Assembly (NCBI GenBank): GCA_008694505.1
Contig: VZDJ01007747.1
Location: 27,690,409-27,754,408 of the forward strand
Direction of reading: 5' to 3'
DNA from: Cyanoderma ruficeps
Lineage: Eukaryota; Chordata; Aves; Passeriformes; Timaliidae
DNA length: 64,000 nucleotides
Position 1 is the first letter of the stretch. Every line of letters starts with the position of its first letter. The notes under the pieces were generated by a model. It had not been told where the DNA came from. It saw only the letters and a program-made list of their open reading frames with translations, and did no database searches. Shown one piece after another: positions 47,901 through 59,369 of this stretch. Position numbers and translations under genes: made by a program.

Positions 47901-50900
47901 AAAAAGAAAACATTTGCTTATTTTATTAATGAAGATGTATCTTAATGCTAATGCTTAGATTCTAAAAAAATTCTTGCGATGAGCACATTTAAGATCATAT
48001 CCCACGAAAGACCTACTTTGAGGAACCTAGGTCCCACATGATGTATTAAAGGCACTCCAAATAAGTAGAAACCTAAGACGGGTAATTTGAAACAAAAACA
48101 AACAAAAACACTTTAATTGACAAGACACCTACAGTGAACCTGTAAAAAATATCACTTACATCTTGTGTGCTTAAAAAAAGAAGCAAGATCCTTGAAAAGC
48201 TTCTCCATACACATTGACCTAAATCCTAGAATTTTCTTCCAAGGGAAGGTTCCTATTAACATTCTTTTCACAGTAAGTCAGTAAGACCCATTGAGTTTTT
48301 ATAAAACTTAAATTCTGAAATAAAAGCCTTCTCTTTAAATTTTCAAAGCTGTCACCAGGACAGGGAAGATCTGTTTTTTAAGTATTCCTTAGATTTAGAA
48401 CACAAAAGATCACATGTCCAGATGAGTTCTGTATCAACTGTCATAAAGGGAAAGGAAATCAACGGTAAGGAAAAAGCATAAGAAGAGTTTTGATCCTACC
48501 AGTTGCTCACTTTCTAAAAAGAGTGGACACAAAATCTGAATTTGCAAAGGTTTTCGCTCCATTATTGCAATTATAGAAGGAAAAATAATATTTATATTAA
48601 ACAAAATAAGAACAAATGAAAAATGCTGTCTAAAACAGGAATGAGGATTCACATTTCTCTTCATAAGTGTTCTTACCACTACATAACAGTATTCTACTCT
48701 TGTCTGTGTTGAATTCCTTTATTCTGTGAAAAATAACAAAACTCCTGTGGAACAGACCAATGGCCTGGCACATCTTGGAAGTGCCTGTGTATTGTGCATG
48801 TGCCATGGTGTGACTGGGCATGTAAAATAAGTTTGAAGGCTGTAAGACATCTGCATGGTAAATCTTCTGGCAAGACATACACACAAAACTTTAATTATGC
48901 TTATGCAAGCACAAGGATTTGGAATCCCTGAGTATCCGTTGACCCAATACCCAAGTAGAGAGTTAAATAAAACTTAAGAGTAACATTGTCACATCAAACT
49001 TGAAAAATTAGTTGAAGGTAATAAACAGAAATATTCCATTAGTTATTATTTCACAAGGTTTAAGGTGTATGGTCTGTTTCTGAATACAAGAAGACTGATG
49101 GCTATGAAATCCATGTCTTCATAATCCAAGTTCTTTTCAGCTTTATTTCCCTACTTTTCTCTATATGTCTGAAGGTTTTCTGAGATTTTTCCTCTGATCC
49201 ATTAGAGATTTCTTAAATAAAGTGTAGAACCTACTTATTCACTATTAAGAAAATAATTTTTTACCAGTAAATAAAGCACATACCTCACTATCATTAATTA
49301 AGACATCAGATATAAAAAACAAACAAAGTCACTTGCCATGGACAATAATGCACACTTAGAAGCAGATAATGCCTTAGGTTTCCCGGAAGACTCTTCAAAC
49401 CTCCCATCAGGGGATACCTGTTTTCCTGCACATCTTCATGTTTTTCATTATTATTTATGCTATTCTAAATTAAAAGACACTGGATTATAGTATGACTGGG
49501 TAGATGTTTGCCAATAAACTAGAAGTGATTTGTGACATGCTATAGCCTCTGTATCAAAGTGTTTTTAAACCGTGATATGTATGCTTGTATGTCCAAAGCA
49601 GACAAAACTGAACATTTATTGTAATGACCTTCTTACCTACCATTTTTGTAGCTAGAAGAAACAGCATGGATAAGAAGAAATAACAACAATAAACAAAACA
49701 GATGCTCACACTAAGATCATCACTTAGTTTCTTACACTTTTTTGAACTGCTTCCTCGTCTTCTGCTGTTTAAATTGTTTTTATGCAAGAGGTGCCCTTTT
49801 TTCCATTTTTTGTTTTTCTTTTTCTGATTAGCAAGAACTTTTTCCAAGATAAATTCACAATCATGAGATGGGAGGTCCTTCTAGTTTCCCTTTCTGACTG
49901 AGTATTGACTGTTTGTAAAGGTTAACAGACCATGGTTTAGTCTCACAAAAATCCTATTGACACTTTTTCTAGTAATTCACTGAAGCCAGAAAGTCAGAGA
50001 AAAAAATTAATTTTGCATCTAAAAGCGTTTTACTTTGCTGCGTGGAAAAATGTTGCAGAGTTAGACCTAAAAACATCTGGAACAGTTTTTGGCATGAACA
50101 TTAACATAAGAAAAGTGAGGGAAGATTACAATAGAAGAAATATTTGTTTCTATGAGAGTCTTCCTTGCTTATACTAAAAAATCCCATTTTGTTTAGACTT
50201 TTTAAGATTCATGAGAAAAAAATCTCTTCATAGGTTTTCTTGGGATCATAGATGAGAAGTACAAAAGATACACATATAGATATTTATATATAATTTGTCC
50301 ATGTGTGGATGGGTGGATGTGATGAGTACATATGTGTGGCATTCAAACTTCAGTCACATGCTGTCATTGGTAGCATTTTAAAGCAGAAACACTTTTTTTT
50401 CTTCCTTATAACAATGAAACTGTCTATTTTTCATATTAGAAATTTAAATCAAAGAATGAAATAGATTAGGTCATTTATTTATAGTATCAAATAAAGACTG
50501 AGTTCAGTACTTGTAAGACAGGTAATTAACAAAGAAGCAGGAAACTTGATATTAAGCTTTTAATTTAGAGAGAAAGGTTAGAAAAGTCTTATGAATGACA
50601 ATAAAATGTATGAAAAGAGAATAAAACACATCAGAATATATTCTGACAAGCACTTTCATTGTAATTAGTTTAAAGTTGTTTTTAAATATAATAAACTTCA
50701 AAATGAATAAGGAAATCTGATAGATTGCAAATGCAAATAAAGGGACTAACATAAAAATACAAACAAAACATAGAAATCTTAGCGGTGTCTGCAAAATAGC
50801 CTTGAAATTTGTCTTACTTTACTTTATTTGCAGAGAAATCAAATTAACGGGAGATAAATTATAATATATTAGGAAAAGGACAAATAAAACTTTGAATTTA

Positions 50901-51029
50901 CTAAGTATGCAAAACTCTGAACATTGATCAAGACTCCAGAAGCACTTCTCTCCCAAGAGCTCCCATTGGGAATGGGAACAGAAATCAGAGAAGCCAATAG
51001 AATACCCTTATTTGAGAAAAAGCTTTGGG

Positions 51030-51330
51030 ACATAGCAGGAAATTAAAGACCAAATAGTTTAACTTCAATTTGCAGGAAACTATTAGGAACTACTTTAAAC
51101 TACCAGATTGGAAAATGCTTAGAAAAGCACAACTTGATTAAATGAAGGTTGGAATAGGAGGGTTATCACTTACTAATTTCTTATTTCTATGAAGTTATGA
51201 CTGCCAAAGTAGAGGGAGGAATTGCAGTGTAGACATCATACTCAGTGGCTTCTCAGGAAGCTTTTTTAATATCAGAGGTTGAGTAAGGTTCAAAATCATT
51301 GAAGAGAAGAGAATTTGGCANAAAAAAAAA
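51030..51330 (+). mobile_element. Very old LINE (CR1-like) reverse transcriptase relic
   Basis: Broken frames read like the RT block order of a CR1-clade LINE. 'gaccaaatagtttaacttca' corresponds to the Y-R-P-x-x-LTS block. 'gaaaagcacaacttgattaa' and the sequence after it match the linker before the box containing LLEF-type residues. 'gaggaattgcagtgtagaca' to 'aggaagcttttttaat' match the VD-x-x-Y/F-LDFQKAFD block. It is more decayed than the avian CR1 copies above, so it may belong to an older, reptile-wide lineage. There are several stops, and an undetermined base at 51321. Confidence 0.45.
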
Positions 51331-51334
51331 ACTG

Positions 51335-52220
51335 GCCAAAGGATGAAAAGACAGAGGGCAAGGTACTATAAACCTGGAAAAAATATTTTTTAGAGGAAAA
51401 GAAATAAGTGGAAAAAGGAACCTGAACCTATAGAAATAAACTTCTGGACTAGCACTAGAAAATGTATTATGCTGGGTTTAGGATAAAATAATACAAAGGT
51501 GTTGCACTGTGTATAAAAATCTAGAAATAAAAGAAAGGTCAAAATTTAATGAACTATCTAGTGGTTTTTGTTTTTAATGACAGACTTTTCCCTACAACTT
51601 CTAACAATAAAGCAAAACATGTACAGTTTTCTTTGTGATACCCATAAAGACGTTATCTACACTACGACAGAGAAGTGCCACATATGTGCTTTAGGTTTTA
51701 GTAAGGGTTATAAATGTCAGTGAAGATCAGGAAAAAATAAAATTCAGTGTTCAAAAAGCAAATATTCCTCTGTCTGATTCTATCCAGAACACACTTAAGA
51801 CTTTGAAGTGGGAAAAAAGTATCATCTTAAAAGAAATGTAAAGCCAAAACAAAACAAGAAAAAAATATTGCCCACAAACTCATGCTAAATGGAAGTAAAA
51901 AGACCACTTTCATCTTGCTCTTCAGGTGCTTGGAAGACTGATGTGATTTTTCTTGCCAAAGTTTCTAGTGAAGATGACAATAATATCTCATACAGCCTGA
52001 AAATTGCTAGGCTCTCTTTTTTTACCTTTTTTTGTCTTTTTCACTTTGTCTCTAGTTAGATGACAGTTACTTATCATTACAAAAGAGAAACGGAAAGAAA
52101 AAAATCTGCTGGGTTCGTGGCCACTGAAATGTCAAAAGATTTAGGAAACTGAATTAGATCATGGCAATTTTAGTCTTAGAATAATATTTTCTACAAAAAG
52201 AAAATCTAAGAAAAAATTCT
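51335..52220. other. Unique AT-rich sequence
   Basis: No gene. An A-rich run follows the N at 51321. Confidence 0.45.
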
Positions 52221-52224
52221 CAAT

Positions 52225-52745
52225 TGTTTACCTGGGTGTACGGGTCCCTGCCAGGAACTTACTCATTATGGACTTCCCACGGGTTTACAGTACCACTTAG
52301 GAATCCACTTGCTCCAGTGAGCCTCCTCCATGGGCTGCAGGGGGATCTCTGCCTTCCCGTGGTTCTCCATGTGCTGCAGAGGCACAGCTGCCTCACCACG
52401 GTCTGCACCACTGGCTCAGGTGCCTGAAGCACCTCCTTCCCCTCTGGTCTCAGTGTCTGCACTGAGTTGTTCTTCTCACACATTCTTACTCTGCTTTTCT
52501 CTGGTCACAATTACATATGTGTAATAACTTTTTTTTTTTCCTTCTTAAATACGTTGTCACAGGGGTGTTACCACCATCTGTAACCTGCCCAGCCTTGGTC
52601 AGTAGCACGTCCATCCTGGAGCCAGCTGGCACTGGCCCTGCCAGACATGGAGGAAGGCATTCTGTCAGTGTCTTACAAAAGCCACCCCTGTAGTCACCCA
52701 GCTGACAAAACCTGGCTGTGCAAACTCAATACACCATTTTAGACC
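52225..52745 (-). mobile_element. LTR-retroelement-like repeat, reverse orientation
   Basis: A GC-rich island in AT-rich DNA. Phrases 'gctgcagggggatctctgcc', 'tgcctgaagcacctccttcc', 'cttaaatacgttgtcacagg', 'ccatcctggagccagctggc' and 'gccacccctgtagtcaccca' match, from memory, a GC-rich avian retrovirus-derived repeat usually seen reading the other way. 'catgggctgcaggggga' and 'catgtgctgcagaggca' (about 52329-52388) are degenerate copies of one internal unit. Class (ERVL or other) and ends are uncertain; the frames over it are not intact proteins. Confidence 0.5.
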
Positions 52746-52749
52746 AAAA

Positions 52750-54510
52750 CATTTTCCCGTTGCTAGTAAAAACCCACCGATTTTATATTTATTTGACAGT
52801 GCTATGATGGCCTTGTACTAAGCTTATTTTCACTTATTTCAGCTGCAGTTAAAATTGTGTAGTGGCTAAATAACTACTATCTTGTGTGAATTAAGCTTTT
52901 GTTTATAGGAATCACATAATAGTAGAATCAGACTCAATTGTCTGCTGCTCTAGAATAAAAACTGATATGGAAGAGTGCAGACACAGCATGATACAGTGAA
53001 GGCAGCCTTGTGAATGAGGTGAAATGGGTTTAGTGATAACAAAGGAAAGCACAAAATTGAATGACTATGAACTGGTGAGAAGAAAGAGCACGTAGGCAAG
53101 GTGTCTTAAATTACATAAAGATAACCCTGGATGCACTCCAAGAGCCAAGTGGAAGACAGGCTCACTGCTAATATCCAGGAAGGCTATTGCCACGACTGTT
53201 TCAAGGCCCTGTTTCTCTTGATTTGGAGACTTGACTTTGGTTTTTCCTTGAAACGTTTTGGAGCCTGGTTTTTCTCTTGGTTAGGAAGGAAATTATGCTA
53301 TACAATTATTTCCTCTGGGATAATGGGGAAGTGTATAAAGTGGCAGATTCACCAGGCAATTATTCAGATCCTCAAAGGCTTTTCTTCTTGCATGGCTTCT
53401 CTCTACCCCAGCCACATGTAATCCCTATCATATCTCTTTGTATCAAGAATTTTTGATGGTCAAGAGTTTGTGATAAACTCAGAAAGCTCCTGTGTGAATG
53501 TATTTAACTAGAGTAGTGAGTATGAAGTCTTCATCGACCTAAGCTGTGATGCTGAAGGAAAACATGAACAATCCTAAAGCTCATCTGGGAACTTGTAAAC
53601 TCAGAGTTCTGGTAAATCCTGTAAAGAAACTGGAATATCAAAGGACAGATACTTGAAACATTTATCAGTTGTAAAAAGGCAAAGTCACACCTTTCCTATG
53701 TCCAACAAAATATTTCTACTGAATTTCTCTGAATATAAACCTAGGGACCACCAGTCAAACTTAACTATATGAGAGGTGTTGACCTCTTTTTATTACAGAT
53801 GTTTAAGCAAAATGGAATGAAATCTCATGTTATATTGTCTCTGCATGCTATAGATTTAATATCCATTAAAGACTAAACAAGTAATTCTATCAGTTATTTC
53901 TGTTAAAATAGTACCATTTTATGGTTTATGTACTGCAGATGAAATAATGCCATGTTTTAAACACGACTGAAACTTGACTTTCTACTGTTTCCACCTGTCT
54001 GGATTAGGTGAGCACTACTGAAACAAAAATACTTTGTTGCAAACATTCAAACATTTGGTGTTCCTGATAGGATAAAAATAATCTTTTTCTTTCAGAGGAA
54101 AGATAATTTTCTTGGAGATATTTGCACAAAAAAACATTGCAGTTTTTCTGAAATAATACATTGCCATTACTAAACTGGGATGTAAGGTCCTCCTAAATCA
54201 TTGTAAAATATGTTCAGAAGATATTCCTGAGTTGACGGGTAAAATTACTTCAGCTAGCATTCTTTTCTAACAAGGACACATGTTAAGAGAAATAGAAATT
54301 GTCTCCTGGCTAGCATAATTCCTCTGCCAGTAATTTATCTGTAGCCAAAGTAGAGGCTTCTGACAACTGTAGACCCTAAAGATCCTAATCACGATATCAT
54401 TAATATTAGCTTGCCTTGATCTTGAATTTTAATGTATTGAAATAGTGTAACAACATATAAACATTTTGTAACACTGTGATTTTATAGCTAGACATATATT
54501 TACTATGTGA
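52750..54510. other. Unique AT-rich sequence
   Basis: No gene is called. A 96-codon plus frame at 53131-53421 is rich in aromatic residues but lacks splice context and any motif. Confidence 0.45.
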
Positions 54511-54514
54511 ATCG

Positions 54515-54830
54515 TGACCAATGTGACCACCAAAATGTCAGAGGTGTAATTTTATACAGCAAGCTCCAAAGTAAACAGAAGTTCCCATACTAAGAACGAG
54601 ATAAGCACAAGGAACTGCAAATAGGCAGGGACATCCTAATGAATACGCAAGAATGACTTCTTGAATGACTACCAAGAGAAAAGAAAAACAAGATAAGCAG
54701 TATTGGGAGCAGATGAGACATCACCTCCCACTGCCCTTTTGGGGATTGAAGACAATGGCATACAAGCTTTAGACATAAACAAGGGGAATTAGAGAAGAAA
54801 CAAGACAAACCCACTTTGGCTTTGACATCT
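54515..54830 (+). repeat. Dispersed repeat copy B (probable LTR-derived)
   Basis: Partner of 37497-37790: 'acgagataagcacaaggaac', 'tgcaaataggcagggacatc', 'ctaatgaatacgcaag', 'gataagcagtattgggagca' and 'gatgagacatcacctccc'. Better preserved than copy A. The wording recalls avian ERVK-type LTR U3 sequence, but no TATA or poly(A) signal was fixed. Confidence 0.62.
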
Positions 54831-55177
54831 CTCATCAAACAGTTTTTGAGTCTGAACACTGAGACCTTAATGACTAAAAATCACCAAGGGCTGCAGTCAT
54901 CAGCGCTAACTATAAGGTTACTATGTGGCCAATTCAGCTCTATAAATTTGGTGTTCATTAAGAATTTCCATGAGAACAGATTCACAAATAATTTGATTTG
55001 GCAATTCAGTTTTTTAGTTCTGGTTGAATTCAATAAGAACTTGCATGATACAGATAAATGAATAGTATGGTTTGTTAGAGAATGGGAAAGCAGATTCAGA
55101 ACTGACAGTAATAATTGAGTTAACAGAGTAGTAATGTGTGTTGCCACAGGAAGTATAGTGACAGATCTATTAGCACA

Positions 55178-55232
55178 AAATATAGATAGATACAGATATA
55201 TAGAGGATATAGAATATATAGATACAGATAAA
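55178..55232 (+). repeat. ATAGAT/ACAGAT microsatellite
   Basis: Imperfect run of ATAGAT, ACAGAT and ATATAG units, producing a repetitive D/Y/I frame that is an artefact. Confidence 0.85.
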
Positions 55233-55280
55233 TATTCCTGGGTCCAATGCAGCCAGAGACACAAAGCTCACTTAAATACT

Positions 55281-55291
55281 GGGGGGGGGGG
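55281..55291 (+). repeat. Run of 11 G
   Basis: Homopolymer G11 in AT-rich sequence; length is probably error-prone. Confidence 0.95.
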
Positions 55292-55450
55292 TTGGAGTAT
55301 CTCTATAGGACAATTTCTCATCCTCTTCTGCCATGTCTTCCATTTCCATCTACCTAGATTTTATGTGTACCTGATAAATCATTACCTAGATTATCATTTA
55401 GTGCATGCATGATAATAATACACAAAGAACAATAATTAACAACACCCCTC

Positions 55451-55510
55451 TGCAAGATAGTGACTAGAAAAATTAGAAAGTGCAAGATAGTGATTAGAAA
55501 AATTTGAAAG
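55451..55510. repeat. Tandem duplication, 30-bp unit x2
   Basis: Units 55451-55480 and 55481-55510 (TGCAAGATAGTGACTAGAAA...) differ at two positions. Confidence 0.95.
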
Positions 55511-56114
55511 AAAGAAATATAGGAGAGGGTTTCTTATCAGGTAAAAAGATGCAGGGATAAAGAAGGCATTCATGGAAAATATGTCCCTGAGTCTCACACA
55601 CTGTGAAATTTGCTTATATGGTGCCTTCTTCCTATTCTCTCACAATTCTGGCATCATCATTTCTAAAATAGTAAGTTGCTTTACAGGCCACAAAATGGGA
55701 GGTTCCCTGACTAGTGATCAAGTATTTGGTCCCAGGAGCAGCACAGGTACTGTGAAGTAGTTTTCCTCAGCAAAGCATTGAAACTGGACTCACGCTAAAC
55801 CAGAGTACTACAACACTGGGACTCAGGTTGGCAGTAACCCAAGAGTAGACCAATAAATTGTCCATATGAGGGACATGCACAAAGGTCTATCCCATTACAG
55901 GGGTTATCTCACAATCTGGTGCATATATACATTTATATAAGATACGTGTATGACTTCCACAAGACAGGAACTCGTATAAGTTGCAGTAAAGAAAAAACAT
56001 TTCTCATAAGTGTAATGAGCCTTTCATTGAGAGGGGAAGGAAGTAATTTCTGCAGTTTTAAAATATGCTCTATGTTTTAACTCATGACTTAAACCTTTAA
56101 CCTTGAAAAATGTT

Positions 56115-56186
56115 AGGTACTGAATCAAATCAGTAAAGGCTCATCTTACAAGGTACTGAATCAAATCAGTAAAGGCTCATCTTACA
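56115..56186. repeat. Perfect tandem duplication, 36-bp unit x2
   Basis: Units 56115-56150 and 56151-56186 (AGGTACTGAATCAAATCAGT...) are identical over 36 bases. Identity implies a recent duplication or an assembly artefact. Confidence 0.97.
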
Positions 56187-56189
56187 TTT

Positions 56190-58680
56190 AAGCCTTCAAC
56201 AACATTACAATTGATAGAGCACAATAAAAAGAGTGCAGGTCTAAGTCATGATCAAGACAATATTTTTTTTTTCCCAGTCACAGTAGCAGGAAAGCTGTCT
56301 CCCACATAAATTAATGAAAATCAAAATTTAAAATAAATAAATAATTATTTCAGGAAATGACAGACTGGGAGGTAGAAGGCAAAAAAGGGAGCCAATCAAC
56401 AAAATGGTAAGCAATATAGGAAAAGGAGAGTTTAAGATACCAGGAGACAACATATGTTGGTAGTTGATCCTCAGTTTGTATTTCTTTTTTTTTTCCAATA
56501 ATGTATTTATTAATTTCAAAAGTATTAAAATTTTTGAAAAATAAGGAAGTACATAAAGAAAGAAGCATAGGTTAGGTTGAGGAAAGAACCCAAAAGTCAG
56601 CCTTTCTATATAGTACTTCATTATTTGTTATTTATCTCCATCAAAATGGGGAGAAAAGTCAGGAATTATAAATCCTAGTTTACTCTTAATAAGCTGTGAT
56701 ATGCCAGTACATTTTGAACTAATATTCAGAGATGATGGGAGATGGTATCTTGCTCAAAGGTTTAGTGACTCAAGAAAATATCAACATGATTACAATGTAC
56801 AGAGATATATTTCCTATTAGTTCTGATGTATTATAGCACACAAATTCACTAAGAATTCAGCTTGACTAATTAAAACTTTATTCCATGTAAAACTTGAACA
56901 ATGAAATTGCTACTTAGCCTTTTATGTTATTTTCTGACAGTCGGCAGACAACTTCAGAGACTAGTTGGAACTGTCAAAATAATTTATATATAATAAATGT
57001 CAATGCAACTCAGGAAGAAGATAAAATTTGCTTTCAATATGACATTTATATGCCAGAGCTTGATTTAGATATGCAGAGGTAGCAAGACATGTTAGCTAAA
57101 AGTAGTTATGCAGCATATTTCTAAACATGATGTCCCATTTATGTTCAAAATGATGTGGACTGAATCAATTAAGAGAAACAAGTGAGTTCCAAGAAGTACT
57201 TTTAAAAAGCTGTGGAGTTGCTTAGTAACCTGATGTTATACTTCATTTCCCAACAGAACTATAAAGCTGTCAGACTGGTAATGGGGAGCTCCCCAAGATA
57301 AATGGTGCCTCGTGCATTTTGCCAAAAACACGATTCTATTAACTTTGGGGAGTTATGCATATGCATATCAGGAATATATGCAACTGGACAGTTATCAAAG
57401 AAATTAGTTTTAGTTGCATTTAGTCATAAAAATGTAATACTTTCCCTCCTTTAATGCATTATCTTGTCAGACAGGAGAAGGCACTGGATCCAAGATGCCT
57501 AAGGGGAAAATTTTAATCCGGCTCTTTCTTAGTGCTATATTTACCTGACATCAGCTTTGTTTTTCACTGACAGTAATCTAGTATAATCTACTGTATGCAT
57601 CCTAGACTTGGAAATTCAGCTTTTTCTGCCTGAAACTTCTTTGAGAACCCAGAAGTCACCACGTAGTCTTCTGTCATAGGAGCTTGCTTTCACAATGTAT
57701 CAGAATAGATGTGTCTTAAACTTCAGTGAAAATTAAATGTAGGAGACTGTTTCAAGCCCATTTAGTTAAAACTACAAACATACTGAAGGAAGGATATCAA
57801 CCTTGCTTTCTTAGTAACTGAGGTATCGGTTCCTCCGTCTGCTTTCTTCTTAGGAACAGAATCAATTTCTGAAATTGAGAGAATTATATCTGATAATTAA
57901 GGAAAAATCTAATCTAAAAATCAGCCACAGGAATTCTGCCAGAGTCTGAGGTGAATGTCCTTTAGTTATTTCAAAATGCTTTATAAATAGGGGACAACAA
58001 ATAGATATCTAATATGATAGGGTCAGATCATCAGTAGAGGTAAAATGGACTGATCAACTCAGTCCAGCTGTGCTGATAATATTTACTCCAGAGTTCAGGC
58101 CTAAAATATATTAATGACAAATTTATAAATAAAAATTACTAATTGGATGAGAAGGTTCTTTTTCTTTTTAAAAAGTACTTTCTTGAATTCAATCCAAATA
58201 ATTTTCACACCGTCTTCTCTTCTCCAGCAACTTAAATGCTCCTAAAAAATCTCCTTTAAGACCACAGTGTGTTGCTCACTTCTGTAAATGGCAGAACTAG
58301 GACAAGATAGTTCACAGTGCTGAAAATTATAGCAGCCGTATATATATACAGCAAAAGCTTCAATGAGCTGATTTTTTTTTAAGTGTTTATAGGTAGAAAT
58401 ATCAGATAAAATGGCGGCAGTCAGATCGATGTGCAAGGAAATTGTGGAATGTTTAAAATGTTTAAAATCGTGTTTCAAGTCTAATTAAATTAAACAAATG
58501 TGAGAGAGTAGAGCACCGATAATTGATATGGGCTGGTAATGAACTTGTTTAACACAGAAGGCCAAATGAAACTAAGGCTATGTGAATAAAACAGATCAGA
58601 CCCAGAAAGATTAGAAATATACCCAAAGAAATATGATTAAAACCAAACCAGCTTACATGCTGGAGCCAAGAAACTTGAAT
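56190..58680. other. Unique sequence with a conserved-looking block
   Basis: No gene. The part from 57060 to 57570 is annotated separately. Poly(T)/poly(A) runs occur near 56260 and 56485. Minus frames at 56328-56621 and 58242-58478 lack support. Confidence 0.45.
57060..57570. other. Candidate conserved noncoding element
   Basis: About 500 bases of homopolymer-poor, balanced sequence. It holds an RFX X-box-like palindrome GTTGCTTAGTAAC (57217-57229), a perfect 14-bp palindrome TATGCATATGCATA (57354-57367), and several ATGCAT/ATTA cores. It looks like regulatory DNA; this is inference from texture and motifs. Confidence 0.28.
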
Positions 58681-58681
58681 T

Positions 58682-58780
58682 TATTTTTTTTTAATATGGA
58701 GAGAGGAAAGAGAGAGAGAAAGAGAGGGATGCTGAGAGAGTAAAAAAAAAGGTAACATAAAATAAAATAAATAAAAAGCA
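58682..58780 (+). repeat. GAGA and AAATA simple-sequence tract
   Basis: A GAGAGAAAG-type purine run then AAAATAAAATAAATAAA units, at the decayed end of the LTR. Confidence 0.85.
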
Positions 58781-59250
58781 AGAACACAAAAGACCCCTGA
58801 CAGAGTCAGAATACAACCTGACACCCTGTTAGTCAGGGTGGTGGAAGCAGTCCAGATGAAGTAGTCTTGTTGAAACAGTGATCCCATAGGAAAGTCAGGT
58901 AACTCTTGCCCTCTGGGAATCCAGTAGGTCAGGGCTCCCTGTGCTGTCCCAAATCCCAGCTTATATCCAGGTGGGAATGCTCAGCTCCTCCCCCTGGGCA
59001 GAGCATCTCACAATGGGCTGATATCATTCTGTGTCATGCAGTGGGTCCTTGATGGCCCATTAAACAGAGATAGCTCCCGGAGGGAGTTACCTGGAAGTCA
59101 TTGGCAAGGCATTGATGGGCCATTAACAGAAGATAGCCCAGAGGGAGGGGGCAAGGGAAACACTGCCCCACCTAGTTTACACAGCTCGTGAGGATGGTGA
59201 ATAAAATACATATTTGGGGAATTTTATATTTTACATTGCAACCTAGAACA
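58690..59250 (-). mobile_element. Avian ERV LTR, reverse orientation, truncated near poly(A) region
   Basis: On the minus strand the order is U3 (from about 59250: 'acattgcaacctagaacaga' on the plus strand), two related segments containing 'gatggcccattaa' and 'gatgggccattaa', and then a TATA-like GATATAAGCTGGG (plus-strand complement near 58961-58973). An R-like region with 'cctgacaccctgttagtcag' and 'cagagtcagaatacaacctg' (plus strand) follows. The wording matches a widespread avian endogenous retrovirus LTR as I remember it. The poly(A)/U5 end is replaced by AAATAAA-type and GAGA-rich simple sequence (58682-58780). No viral gene adjoins it. Confidence 0.65.
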
Positions 59251-59267
59251 GAGAGGGAGGGAGGGAG

Positions 59268-59368
59268 NNNNNNNNNNNNNNNNNNNNNNNNNNNNNNNNN
59301 NNNNNNNNNNNNNNNNNNNNNNNNNNNNNNNNNNNNNNNNNNNNNNNNNNNNNNNNNNNNNNNNNNNN
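59268..59368. other. Assembly gap (101 N) between purine repeats
   Basis: The gap is preceded by (GGGA)n and followed by (AAAG)n sequence, so it most likely hides a purine microsatellite of unknown length. Open frames across it are meaningless. Confidence 0.98.
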
Positions 59369-59369
59369 A

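Larger units (their letters stand above)
42205..51000. other. Long unique AT-rich stretch without a gene
   Basis: Almost 9 kb with no coding frame or element I can support. It contains an (ATTTAA) run just past the CR1, a weak 18-bp duplication (43969-44004), and two blocks with conserved-element texture (44620-44960 and 47430-47720). Minus-strand open frames at 48434-48884 and 49554-49847 have no splice context or motifs that I can defend. Confidence 0.5.

Noticed and set aside
48630..48884. 84-codon minus frame with Cys/His residues
   Set aside because: The spacing fits no zinc-finger or other pattern and there is no splice or promoter context.
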